DNA of 64,000 bases. It comes from Lachnospiraceae bacterium. GTDB taxonomy: Bacteria > Bacillota > Clostridia > Lachnospirales > Lachnospiraceae. Where the stretch lies: assembly GCA_900759665.1 (NCBI GenBank), contig CAAEWE010000078.1, positions 14,850 through 78,849 on the forward strand, written 5' to 3'. This document shows, piece by piece, positions 17,176-25,438 of this stretch (the stretch's first letter is position 1; every line of letters begins with the position of its first letter). A program made the translations under genes and the position numbers. The notes under the pieces were generated by a model. It was not told where the DNA came from. It worked only from the letters and a program-made list of their open reading frames with translations, and ran no database searches.

Positions 17176-18417
17176 TTACTCTCCAAACAGTTTCACGCCG
17201 TCCTCCTGTCCATAGACAGCAAATCCATCAAAGCCCTGTGTTTCCAGCTTGTTCAGATATTTTCCGAGCTTCTTCGGACGGGCAATAACAGAAACGATAT
17301 AGTCATTCCGTAATTCCTCTGCGTAGATCAGGGCTTCTGCATAGGTGTCGGTATCGTAGAATACGGCAATTTTCTTTTTACGGTTCGGAATAGAGTAGTT
17401 CTGCTCCATCAAGATACCGAAGATACGCTCAAAGCCAATAGAGAATCCAACGGCCGGGATGTCCTCATTCAGGAACTTGCCGATCAGGTTATCGTAGCGT
17501 CCGCCACCTGCCACGGCACCGCTGTAGCCCGCTGCCTCTACCTCGAAAATAGTGCCGGTGTAATAGCCCTGACCACGTACCAGGGAAGGACAAAATTCTA
17601 CAGGGATCGTACCCTTTGAAACAGTTGTAACAGCATCGATAATACGCTGCAGCTCTGCCACATAAGAAGCATCACATACATTGGCTACGGATTCCAGTGT
17701 CAGGGAGCCATTGGCAAAAAGAGAAATAAATTTATCGATGCAGATCTGGTCGAAGCCGTTTTCCTCCAGTTCTGCCTTCACACCGTCAATACCGATCTTA
17801 TCCTGCTTATCAAAGATGATCGCAAGCTTTTCGTTGTCTTCCTTTGCAAAGCCGGCATAGGCAAAGATATCGCTTAAGATCCGGCGGTCATTGATCTTTA
17901 CCTTATAATCAGAAAGTCCCACACGGTTCAGAGCTTTTGTGGTAGTCAGGATCAGCTCAATCTCGGCATCTCTGGACTCGTTTCCGATAATATCAATATC
18001 ACACTGCATAAACTCGCGGAGACGACCCTTCTGAGGGCGCTCGGCACGATATACACGATCCATCTGGATCACCTTGAACGGTGACAGAAGCTCGTTGCGG
18101 TTATTGGCATAGTAACGGGAGAGCGGCAGTGTCAGATCATAGCGAAGTCCCATATCCGCCAGCTCCTTCTCGGTCGGGTGCTCTCCGGCGAGGGCACTGT
18201 CCAGTTTTTTGCCCCGTTTTAATATTTTAAAGATCAGGTTCAGATTTTCGCCGCCTTCACTCTTGTCCAGATTGACAGAATCCTCGATGATCGGGGTGGT
18301 AATACGCTGAAATCCTGCACTGCTGTATGTTTCCATAATAATATTCTGTAAATAATCCCGGATCTCTGTTTCTTTTGGAAGATAATCCCTGGTTCCCTTG
18401 ACTGGTGTAGCTTTCAT
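17176..18417 (-). CDS. hisS: Histidyl-tRNA synthetase
   Basis: The 413-residue class II synthetase charges tRNA-His. It begins with KATPVKGTRDYLP, has motif 2 around FKVIQMDRVYRAERPQKGRLREF, the histidine-binding region with VRGQGYYTGTIFEV, and motif 3 VAGGGRYDNLIG...GFSIGFERI. ATG 18417 was chosen because AAAGGA lies 9 bases upstream; the ATG at 18426 directly abuts that site. The anticodon-binding domain fills the last 85 residues. It is a single gene with its own promoter; no T-box leader fits in the short leader. Confidence 0.95.
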   Translation of the reverse strand: MKATPVKGTRDYLPKETEIRDYLQNIIMETYSSAGFQRITTPIIEDSVNLDKSEGGENLNLIFKILKRGKKLDSALAGEHPTEKELADMGLRYDLTLPLSRYYANNRNELLSPFKVIQMDRVYRAERPQKGRLREFMQCDIDIIGNESRDAEIELILTTTKALNRVGLSDYKVKINDRRILSDIFAYAGFAKEDNEKLAIIFDKQDKIGIDGVKAELEENGFDQICIDKFISLFANGSLTLESVANVCDASYVAELQRIIDAVTTVSKGTIPVEFCPSLVRGQGYYTGTIFEVEAAGYSGAVAGGGRYDNLIGKFLNEDIPAVGFSIGFERIFGILMEQNYSIPNRKKKIAVFYDTDTYAEALIYAEELRNDYIVSVIARPKKLGKYLNKLETQGFDGFAVYGQEDGVKLFGE

Positions 18418-18455
18418 AATTGACATTCCTTTCTTGTTCTATAGTAACAGTAATG

Positions 18456-18484
18456 ATTTTATCACAGCAATCCCTAAATCACAA
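18456..18484 (-). promoter_or_regulatory. hisS promoter
   Basis: On the minus strand TTGTGA (18484-18479), 17 bases, TAAAAT (18461-18456). Confidence 0.55.
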
Positions 18485-18516
18485 GTGCACTGTAGGGAAT
18501 AATGTGTGCCGGATGT

Positions 18517-18545
18517 TTGACTTATGCTTTATAATAGTGTAAAAT
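18517..18545 (+). promoter_or_regulatory. asd promoter
   Basis: TTGACT (18517-18522), 17 bases, TAAAAT (18540-18545). The start codon follows 63 bases after the -10 box. Confidence 0.6.
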
Positions 18546-18607
18546 CGGAGAAAATGCGAAAGAAGAATCATACGTATTTTTCAGAAAAAGTTATTTTGGA
18601 GGTCATC

Positions 18608-19705
18608 ATGGATAAGAAGTTAAAAGTAGGTATCCTTGGAGGTACCGGAATGGTAGGACAGAGATTTATCTCTTTGCTGGAAAACCACCCTTGGTTTGAG
18701 GTTGTTGCGATCGCAGCAAGCCCGAGAAGTGCAGGAAAGAAGTATGAGGATGCCATCGGCGGACGCTGGAAAATGACAACACCGATGCCGGAAGCTGTCA
18801 AAAACATTATTGTTGAGGATGTCAGCAATGTGGAAGAGGTTGCTTCCAAGGTTGATTTCGTATTCAGTGCAGTTGATATGAGCAAGGACGAGATCAAGAA
18901 GATCGAGGAAGAGTATGCAAAGACTGAGACTCCTGTTGTATCCAATAACAGTGCCCACAGATGGACTCCTGACGTACCGATGGTTGTACCGGAGTTAAAT
19001 CCGGAGCACTTAGAGGTAATAGAGTCGCAGAAGAAGCGTCTGGGAACGACCAGAGGTTTCATCGCAGTAAAGCCAAACTGCTCTATTCAGAGCTACACAC
19101 CTGCACTTCACGCATTAAAGAAGGCAGGCTATGAGCCAAAGACGGTTCTTGCCACCACATATCAGGCAATTTCCGGAGCCGGTAAGACATTTAAGGACTG
19201 GCCGGAGATGGAGGGAAATATCATTCCATTTATCGGTGGCGAGGAAGAGAAGAGTGAGCAGGAGCCGCTTCGTATCTGGGGTCATATTGAGAATGGCGAG
19301 ATCGTAAAGGCTGACGGTCCGGTGATCACGACACAGTGTATCCGTGTTCCGGTATTAAACGGTCATACAGCGGCTGTATTTGTTACTTTCGAGGAGGGCA
19401 AGAAGCCTTCTAAGGAAGAGATCATCCGCGTATGGAGAGAGTATTCCGGAGTACCACAGGAGCTGAAGCTTCCTAGTGCCCCGGAGCATTTCATCCAGTA
19501 TCTTGAGGATGATAATCGTCCACAGGTATCTCTGGATGTGGATTATGAGAACGGTTTTGGCGTATCTATGGGACGTCTCCGTGAGGATACGGTATTTGAT
19601 TACAAGTTTGTAGGTTTGTCCCACAATACAGTCAGAGGTGCTGCCGGTGGTGCCGTGCTTACTGCTGAGCTTCTGACAGCAAAGAAATATATCACAGCAA
19701 AATAA
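18608..19705 (+). CDS. asd: Aspartate-semialdehyde dehydrogenase
   Basis: The 365-residue enzyme reduces aspartyl phosphate to the semialdehyde for lysine, threonine and methionine synthesis. It starts KVGILGGTGMVGQRFISLL (NADP-binding), has the catalytic cysteine C158 in VKPNCSIQSY, and the conserved QAISGAGKTF block. Length and motifs resemble the archaeal/fungal type of the enzyme rather than the E. coli type. ATG 18608 follows GGAGG by 5 bases; the longer open frame upstream covers the promoter. No terminator separates it from the Nudix-like gene 69 bases downstream. Confidence 0.92.
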   Translation: MDKKLKVGILGGTGMVGQRFISLLENHPWFEVVAIAASPRSAGKKYEDAIGGRWKMTTPMPEAVKNIIVEDVSNVEEVASKVDFVFSAVDMSKDEIKKIEEEYAKTETPVVSNNSAHRWTPDVPMVVPELNPEHLEVIESQKKRLGTTRGFIAVKPNCSIQSYTPALHALKKAGYEPKTVLATTYQAISGAGKTFKDWPEMEGNIIPFIGGEEEKSEQEPLRIWGHIENGEIVKADGPVITTQCIRVPVLNGHTAAVFVTFEEGKKPSKEEIIRVWREYSGVPQELKLPSAPEHFIQYLEDDNRPQVSLDVDYENGFGVSMGRLREDTVFDYKFVGLSHNTVRGAAGGAVLTAELLTAKKYITAK

Positions 19706-19774
19706 TCAAGGGATTCATAAACTGCAGTATAAGCAAGATACATTTCGATGAGTATAAGGGAGTGAGGTGGCTGC

Positions 19775-20179
19775 ATGAATGCATACAGGATCTTAGTCAA
19801 AGGAATTGTAAAGAGGGATGATAAATATCTCATTATTGAAAAGTGGTACGATGATAATATCATGGATCCTTACCAGTGGGAGTTTCTGGATGGAGAAGCC
19901 GAGTTTGGTGAGTCACCGGACGTGGCGGTGATCCGTATGATCCAGGAGCAGACAGGTCTTACGGCCGAGGTTGACCGTATCTTATATACCTGGACATTTA
20001 TGGTGGGTTCCGTATGCAGTCTCGGTCTGACATATCTTTGTTATACCGATATGGAAGAGGATGACGTACAGCTGTCGGAGGATCTTCACGATTGCCGCTG
20101 GGTATCTGCGGATGAGTTTGGTGAGTTTATATCCAATCAGAGGATGCTGGAGGATATCGAGAAAGCGGAATTATATTAA
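19775..20179 (+). CDS. Nudix-fold protein with degenerate Nudix box
   Basis: The 134-residue protein has the Nudix layout: an N-terminal strand pair, WEFLDGEAEFGESPDVAVIRMIQEQTGL in place of the Nudix box, then a C-terminal helix. In the consensus GX5EX7REUXEEXGU the two most important acidic positions read R-M and E-Q, so only part of the metal site remains. Hydrolysis of nucleoside diphosphate derivatives is therefore doubtful; a binding or regulatory role is possible. It follows asd by 69 bases behind GGGAGTGAGG and ends 8 bases before the hairpin in front of pyrC. Confidence 0.75.
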   Translation: MNAYRILVKGIVKRDDKYLIIEKWYDDNIMDPYQWEFLDGEAEFGESPDVAVIRMIQEQTGLTAEVDRILYTWTFMVGSVCSLGLTYLCYTDMEEDDVQLSEDLHDCRWVSADEFGEFISNQRMLEDIEKAELY

Positions 20180-20186
20180 AGAAAAG

Positions 20187-20223
20187 GGGGTGTCAATGCC
20201 GTATGGCTGGCATCCCTGTTTTT
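20187..20223 (+). terminator. Terminator-like hairpin directly before pyrC (candidate attenuator)
   Basis: GGGGTG (20187-20192) pairs with CATCCC (20211-20216), and GCC-GTAT-GGC (20198-20207) closes the top; TGTTTTT follows. Only 34 bases lie between the T-run and the pyrC start codon, too few for a separate promoter, so pyrC expression seems to need read-through of this hairpin. Confidence 0.6.
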
Positions 20224-20261
20224 GGTACGAAATCAAATTGAAATGGACGGTGATGCAATGA
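20196..20261 (+). CDS. 21-codon leader ORF overlapping pyrC
   Basis: ATG 20196 follows AAAGGGGGTG, a strong ribosome-binding site. The ORF reads MPYGWHPCFWYEIKLKWTVM plus Q and its TGA overlaps the pyrC ATG as ATGA. It runs through the right side of the terminator-like hairpin and the U-tract codons TGT-TTT. pyrC has only a weak site of its own (GGTGAT), so coupling to this ORF is plausible. The peptide is probably made for regulation rather than for a function of its own; a chance ORF is not excluded. Confidence 0.45.
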   Translation: MPYGWHPCFWYEIKLKWTVMQ

Positions 20262-21547
20262 AAATTTTGATCAAGAATGGAAAGCTGGTGGACCCGGCAA
20301 ATGATATTGATGCGTTTTATGATGTGCTGATCGAGGAGGATAAGATAGCCCTTGTTTCACAGGATATTGATCCGGATGTTCTGGGGGAGGGGGATCGTCT
20401 GATCGATGCCTTTGGCAAGGTTGTAATGCCGGGCTTTATTGACCTTCATGTACATTTGAGAGAGCCGGGCTTTGAATATAAAGAAACGATCAGGACAGGT
20501 TGTGAGGCAGCCGCACACGGTGGTGTGACAAGTATCTGTCCGATGCCAAATACGAAGCCGGTCATTGACTCTCCGGAGAGAGTCCGGGATCTGTTGGAGC
20601 GGGCAAAGGATGCACCGGTACATGTGTTACCGATCGGAGCCGTAACCATCGGTCAGGAGGGAAAGGAACTTGCAGATATTGAAGGTATGCAGGAAGCCGG
20701 TATTGTTGCTTTGAGCGAGGATGGCAAGTCCGTGATGGACAGCCTGTTATTCCGTCATGCCATGGAGCAGGCAGCACAATATGAGATTCCGATGTTTTCC
20801 CACTGTGAGGATAAGGCTCTGGTGGACGGCGGTGTGATGAATGCAGGAGATAAAGCAGAAGAACTGGGACTTCCGGGTATTACCAATGCGGTAGAGGATG
20901 TGATCGTGGCCAGGGACATTCTGATCAGCAAAGAGACAGGAGCACAGCTTCATCTTTGTCATTGCTCTACGGCAGACAGTGCGTTGCTGGTAGGAATGGC
21001 AAAGGATCAGGGACTTCGTGTGACGGCCGAGGTATGTCCGCATCACTTTACCATGTCGGATCAGGAGATCACCGGGGATGATGGACGTTTTAAAATGAAT
21101 CCGCCCCTTCGCAGTCCGAAGGATGTACAGGCGTTAAAGGATGCTCTGGCAGCAGGAGTGATGGATGTCATTTCTACGGATCACGCCCCTCATGGAGCCG
21201 AGGAGAAGGCACAGAGCATGAAGAAAGCACCGTTTGGCATTGTGGGACTGGAGACCTCCTTTGCACTTGGATTTACAGAGCTGGTACAGGGCGGTTATCT
21301 GTCTTTAGCCCAGTTAGTAGAGAAAATGAGTGTCAACCCGGCGAGAGTGCTGGGAATCGATAAAGGAAATCTGGCTGTGGGAAAAACGGCGGATCTGGTG
21401 ATTGCCGATGTGGAGCATGAATATGAGATTGACAGCAGCAGTTTTGCTTCTATGGGCAGAAATACCCCATTTGACGGGAAAAAGGTTACAGGACGGGTGG
21501 TAACGACCATTGTAGATGGTAAAATTGTTTATGAATATAGTAGATAA
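20258..21547 (+). CDS. pyrC: Dihydroorotase
   Basis: The 429-residue type I dihydroorotase closes N-carbamoyl-aspartate to dihydroorotate in pyrimidine synthesis. FIDLHVHLREPGFEYKETI carries the metal-binding HxH, CPMPNTKP the next conserved block, FSHCED and HLCHCST further zinc-ligand regions, and DVISTDHAPHG the catalytic aspartate. ATG 20258 was preferred to the upstream ATG 20243 because it matches the family start (KILIKNGKLVDP) and overlaps the leader ORF. It heads pyrC-pyrF-pyrK-pyrD, with 19 bases to pyrF. Confidence 0.93.
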   Translation: MKILIKNGKLVDPANDIDAFYDVLIEEDKIALVSQDIDPDVLGEGDRLIDAFGKVVMPGFIDLHVHLREPGFEYKETIRTGCEAAAHGGVTSICPMPNTKPVIDSPERVRDLLERAKDAPVHVLPIGAVTIGQEGKELADIEGMQEAGIVALSEDGKSVMDSLLFRHAMEQAAQYEIPMFSHCEDKALVDGGVMNAGDKAEELGLPGITNAVEDVIVARDILISKETGAQLHLCHCSTADSALLVGMAKDQGLRVTAEVCPHHFTMSDQEITGDDGRFKMNPPLRSPKDVQALKDALAAGVMDVISTDHAPHGAEEKAQSMKKAPFGIVGLETSFALGFTELVQGGYLSLAQLVEKMSVNPARVLGIDKGNLAVGKTADLVIADVEHEYEIDSSSFASMGRNTPFDGKKVTGRVVTTIVDGKIVYEYSR

Positions 21548-21566
21548 TGGAAAGGACAGGTAAAAA

Positions 21567-22487
21567 ATGATCAATAAATTAGTGGCAGAGATTAAGAAGA
21601 AAGATGCACCGGTAGTTGTTGGACTGGATCCGATGCTTGGTTATGTACCGGAGCATCTGACAAAGAAAGCCTTTGAGGAGTTCGGGGAGACTCTGGAGGG
21701 AGCAGCAGAGGCAATCTGGCAGTATAATAAGGGTATCGTGGATGCAGTTTATGATCTGATCCCGGCTGTGAAGCCACAGATTGCTATGTATGAGCAGTTT
21801 GGTATTCCCGGTATGATGGCGTTCAAAAAGACAGTGGATTACTGTAAGGAGAAGGGACTTGTTGTGATCGGTGATATCAAGCGCGGTGATATCGGATCTA
21901 CCTCCACCGCTTATGCAGTGGGTCACCTGGGAAAGGTTACGGTAGGCAGCAGGCAGTATTACGGCTTTGATGAGGACTTTGTTACCGTGAATCCATATCT
22001 GGGAAGTGATGGTGTTAATCCGTTTATTGATGTATGTAAGGAAGAGAAAAAGGGAATCTTTGTGCTGGTCAAGACATCGAATCCGTCCAGTGGAGAGTTT
22101 CAGGACCGCCTGATCGATGGCAGACCGCTTTATGAGCTGGTAGGGGAGAAGGTTGCCGAATGGGGCAGCCAGTGTATGGGAGATGATTACAGCTATGTAG
22201 GCTGTGTCGTAGGTGCAACGTATCCGGAGATGGGCAAGATCCTTCGAAAGATCATGCCAAAAACATATATCCTTGTACCGGGCTATGGTGCCCAGGGCGG
22301 AAAGGCATCAGATCTGGCACCGTACTTCAATAAAGATGGTTTGGGTGCCATCGTTAATTCCTCCCGTGGTATTATCTGTGCTTACAAGCAGGAGAAATAT
22401 GCAAAGTTTGGTGCCGGAAATTATGCGGAGGCATCCAGACAGGCAGTGATCGATATGATCCAGGACATCAACGAGGGTCGTAAATAA
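21567..22487 (+). CDS. pyrF: Orotidine 5'-phosphate decarboxylase
   Basis: The 306-residue enzyme makes UMP from OMP, the last step of the pathway. The catalytic tetrad region reads GDIKRGDIGSTSTAYA with D103, K105 and D108; VVGLDP near the start binds the substrate. Its length marks it as the longer type 2 OMP decarboxylase. It lies 19 bases after pyrC, behind GGAAAGGACAGG, and is followed by pyrK after 79 bases. Confidence 0.93.
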   Translation: MINKLVAEIKKKDAPVVVGLDPMLGYVPEHLTKKAFEEFGETLEGAAEAIWQYNKGIVDAVYDLIPAVKPQIAMYEQFGIPGMMAFKKTVDYCKEKGLVVIGDIKRGDIGSTSTAYAVGHLGKVTVGSRQYYGFDEDFVTVNPYLGSDGVNPFIDVCKEEKKGIFVLVKTSNPSSGEFQDRLIDGRPLYELVGEKVAEWGSQCMGDDYSYVGCVVGATYPEMGKILRKIMPKTYILVPGYGAQGGKASDLAPYFNKDGLGAIVNSSRGIICAYKQEKYAKFGAGNYAEASRQAVIDMIQDINEGRK

Positions 22488-22566
22488 CGGAGCGCATGAG
22501 ATAAAGCATATAATAATGCAGTATCCTGTGATGTTCATTGATTGCAGAAACAGAATGGAGATAAGA

Positions 22567-23355
22567 ATGGCAGATAAGAAAAAATGTCTGGCTGTTGTGG
22601 TAAGCCAGGAGAAAATCACAGAAGGGATCTACAGCATGTGGCTGCAGTTTCCGGAGGATTATAATGTTGCCGGGATGGCAGTGCCGGGACAGTTTATTTC
22701 AATGTACTGTGGTGAGGGAAGCCGTCTGCTTCCAAGACCTATCAGCATTTGTGAGATCGAACCGGCACAGAGAAAGCTTCGTGTCGTTTACCGTGTAGCA
22801 GGAAAGGGAACCGAGGAGTTCTCGGGGCTGGAGGAAGGTGCGCAGATTCCTGTTATGGGACCTTTGGGCAATGGCTTTACCAGAAAGAGCGGAAAGGCAG
22901 TGCTGATCGGAGGCGGAATCGGAATCCCGCCGATGCTTGCTCTGGCGAAGGCTTTGAAGGAAGAAGGTGCAGAGGTCTCCGTTGTTCTGGGATATCGGGA
23001 TGGAGATCTCTTCTTAAAGAAAGAATTTGAACCATATGCAGATGTCTATGTATCCACAGAGGACGGCAGTGTAGGAACGAGGGGAAATGTCATTGATGCG
23101 ATCCGTGAAAATGGTCTGGACGCAGATACGATCTACGCCTGTGGTCCTATGCCGATGCTTCGTGGTGTTAAGGCATATGCAGCAGAGAAGGAGACAGAGG
23201 CGCAGATTTCTCTGGAAGAGAGAATGGCTTGTGGTATTGGTGCCTGTCTGGGATGCGTCTGCAATTCTACAGACGTAGACAGTCACAGCCATGTACATAA
23301 TAAGCGGGTATGCAAGGATGGTCCTGTTTTTAATGCAGAGGATGTCACATTATAA
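22567..23355 (+). CDS. pyrK: Dihydroorotate dehydrogenase B, electron-transfer subunit
   Basis: The 262-residue iron-sulfur flavoprotein passes electrons from dihydroorotate to NAD. RPISICE binds FAD, GGGIGIPPMLALAK binds NAD, and CGIGACLGCVC plus a later cysteine in NKRVCKDG hold the 2Fe-2S cluster. The open frame begins at 22516, but ATG 22567 follows GGAG and starts the family sequence. It pairs with PyrD downstream as in other class 1B systems. Confidence 0.92.
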   Translation: MADKKKCLAVVVSQEKITEGIYSMWLQFPEDYNVAGMAVPGQFISMYCGEGSRLLPRPISICEIEPAQRKLRVVYRVAGKGTEEFSGLEEGAQIPVMGPLGNGFTRKSGKAVLIGGGIGIPPMLALAKALKEEGAEVSVVLGYRDGDLFLKKEFEPYADVYVSTEDGSVGTRGNVIDAIRENGLDADTIYACGPMPMLRGVKAYAAEKETEAQISLEERMACGIGACLGCVCNSTDVDSHSHVHNKRVCKDGPVFNAEDVTL

Positions 23356-23436
23356 AAGTGCTGGGACTGCAGATATATAGGATGTCTGCAGGACAGTACA
23401 GCGGAAATAGAAAATTGCAGGACATGGAGGATGAAT

Positions 23437-24342
23437 ATGAATTTATCAGTTGATTTTGCCGGAGTGACCATGAAGAATCCGGTAACAACAGCATCAGGAA
23501 CTTTTGGCTCCGGTGCGGAATATGGCGAGTATGTGGATCTGAACCGTCTCGGAGCAGTGACCACCAAGGGAGTGGCAAATGTACCGTGGCCGGGCAATCC
23601 GACACCGAGAGTCTGTGAGACATACGGTGGCATGTTAAATGCCATTGGTCTGCAGAATCCCGGCATAGATGTATTCGTGGAGAGAGATATTCCATATCTG
23701 AAGCAGTATGATACAAGGATCATTGTCAATGTGTGTGGTCATACCACAGAAGAATATCTGGAGGTGGTAGAGCGTTTGGCGGATCAGGATGTGGATCTGC
23801 TGGAGATCAATATTTCCTGCCCGAATGTCAAGGAGGGCGGCATTGCCTTCGGACAGAATCCTAAGCTGGTGGAGCAGATCACCGCAGAGATCAAAAAGAA
23901 AGCAAAGCAGCCGGTGATCATGAAGCTGAGTCCAAATGTGACAGATATCACAGAGACAGCGAAAGCTGCAGAGGCAGGTGGAGCTGATGCCCTGTCCCTG
24001 ATCAATACATTGACGGGTATGAAGATCGATATTAACCGCCGTCAGTTTGCACTGGCAAACCAGACCGGTGGCATGTCCGGTCCGGCAGTAAAGCCGGTGG
24101 CTGTCCGGATGGTATATCAGGTTGCTCACGCCGTAAAGCTTCCTGTGCTTGGTATGGGAGGCATCCGTACTGCAGAGGATGCACTGGAGTTTATTATGGC
24201 AGGAGCTTCCATGGTTGCCGTGGGAACGGCAAATTTCAATAATCCTACAGCAACAGTGGACGTGATCGAAGGAATTGAGCAGTTTATGAAGGAGCATCAT
24301 GTTGAGGATATTCATGAGCTGATCGGATGTGTTCATGCTTAA
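23437..24342 (+). CDS. pyrD: Dihydroorotate dehydrogenase B, catalytic subunit
   Basis: The 301-residue FMN enzyme oxidises dihydroorotate to orotate. The N terminus has NPVTTASGTFGSGAEY, the active-site cysteine lies in LEINISCPNVKEGG, and the phosphate of FMN is bound by GMGGIRTAEDALEFIMAGA. ATG 23437 is used because GGAGG ends 6 bases before it; ATG 23431 abuts the site. With PyrK it forms the class 1B enzyme. The pyr genes are interrupted after this point by an ABC transporter before pyrE. Confidence 0.93.
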   Translation: MNLSVDFAGVTMKNPVTTASGTFGSGAEYGEYVDLNRLGAVTTKGVANVPWPGNPTPRVCETYGGMLNAIGLQNPGIDVFVERDIPYLKQYDTRIIVNVCGHTTEEYLEVVERLADQDVDLLEINISCPNVKEGGIAFGQNPKLVEQITAEIKKKAKQPVIMKLSPNVTDITETAKAAEAGGADALSLINTLTGMKIDINRRQFALANQTGGMSGPAVKPVAVRMVYQVAHAVKLPVLGMGGIRTAEDALEFIMAGASMVAVGTANFNNPTATVDVIEGIEQFMKEHHVEDIHELIGCVHA

Positions 24343-24369
24343 TTTTTGACATGAAAATTTAACATTATC

Positions 24370-24398
24370 TTTACACCTGCATTGGGCTATGATATTAT
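24370..24398 (+). promoter_or_regulatory. Promoter in front of the amino-acid ABC transporter
   Basis: TTTACA (24370-24375), 17 bases, TATTAT (24393-24398). It could drive the transporter and pyrE independently of the upstream pyr genes. Confidence 0.6.
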
Positions 24399-24507
24399 GA
24401 AATCTGTGCTGGTAAGCTTATTTGCAAGTACAGGATCCCGGCGTGTCATTTTTAGAATGATCGGATTGGGAAAGAAACAGACAGTGACATGAGGAAGGAG
24501 TTACATA

Positions 24508-25356
24508 ATGAAGAAGAGAGTATTAGCAATGATGCTTTCACTGGCAATGTGCTTTAGCATGACAGCCTGTGGAAGTACGAACAACGCAGACAACACAACA
24601 AGCGATAAGGCATCTTCAGAGAGTAAAGGAAGCTCTAAGAGTGATAACAGTTCCGATCTGGCTTATATTCAGGATAAGGGAACCCTGATCGTGGGTATTA
24701 CGGATTTTGAGCCAATGGATTATCAGAAGGGATCCGATGAGTGGATCGGTTTTGATGCAGATATGGCAAAGGCATTTGCAAAGAGCCTTGGCGTTAAAGC
24801 TGAGTTCGTAGAGATCGACTGGGACAATAAAGTTCTGGAGCTGGATGCAAAATCCATCGACTGTGTATGGAACGGTATGACACTCACTGATGAGGTGACA
24901 AGCTCTATGGCCTGCACCAATGCATACTGCAATAATGCGCAGGTTGCCATCGTAAAAGAGGCAGATAAGGACAAATACAGCACTGTAGAGAGCATGAAGG
25001 ATCTGAACTTTGCCGTAGAGGCAGGTTCTGCCGGAGAGAAAGAGCTTTCAAAGCTTGGTTACAATTACACATCCGTTAAGGCACAGGCAGATGCGTTGAT
25101 GGAGGTTTCTGCCGGAACATCCGATGCCGCTGTGATCGATTCCCTGATGGCAGCTGCTATGGTTGGCAAGGGTACTGGTTATGAGAAGCTTACCTATACC
25201 GCAAGCTTCAACAGCGAGGAGTATGGTGTTGGTTTCCGTAAAGGATCTGATATGGCAGAGAAGTTAAATGACTTTTTTGCAGAGAGCTATAAGGATGGCA
25301 GTATGAAGAAGACAGCCGAGAAGTATGGTGTCCAGGCGGCACTCATCGAACAGTAA
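24508..25356 (+). CDS. Amino-acid ABC transporter substrate-binding lipoprotein
   Basis: The 282-residue precursor has a lipoprotein signal peptide with the lipobox MTAC (cysteine 21), then a serine/aspartate-rich linker and a family 3 solute-binding fold (GTLIVGITDFEPMDY, IGFDADMAKAFAKSLG, DCVWNGMTLTDE). It would be anchored outside the membrane and deliver a polar amino acid to the permease. The substrate cannot be read directly; the setting inside the pyr genes would suit glutamine or aspartate. Start ATG follows AGGAAGGAG. Confidence 0.9.
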   Translation: MKKRVLAMMLSLAMCFSMTACGSTNNADNTTSDKASSESKGSSKSDNSSDLAYIQDKGTLIVGITDFEPMDYQKGSDEWIGFDADMAKAFAKSLGVKAEFVEIDWDNKVLELDAKSIDCVWNGMTLTDEVTSSMACTNAYCNNAQVAIVKEADKDKYSTVESMKDLNFAVEAGSAGEKELSKLGYNYTSVKAQADALMEVSAGTSDAAVIDSLMAAAMVGKGTGYEKLTYTASFNSEEYGVGFRKGSDMAEKLNDFFAESYKDGSMKKTAEKYGVQAALIEQ

Positions 25357-25370
25357 TATACATAAGCGTG

Positions 25371-25402
25371 GCTGCCGTGATGTTACATTTGCGGCAGCTT
25401 TT
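25371..25402 (+). terminator. Hairpin between binding-protein and permease genes
   Basis: GCTGCCG (25371-25377) pairs with CGGCAGC (25392-25398), then TTTT. Partial termination here would make more binding protein than permease, as is common in such operons. Confidence 0.6.
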
Positions 25403-25438
25403 GCTATGCAAAGAGAGAAATAATAAAAGGCAGGTATA

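Noticed and set aside
20180..20257. PyrR-binding attenuator
   Set aside because: No sequence like the conserved PyrR anti-antiterminator loop was found; the leader ORF and hairpin suggest another mechanism.
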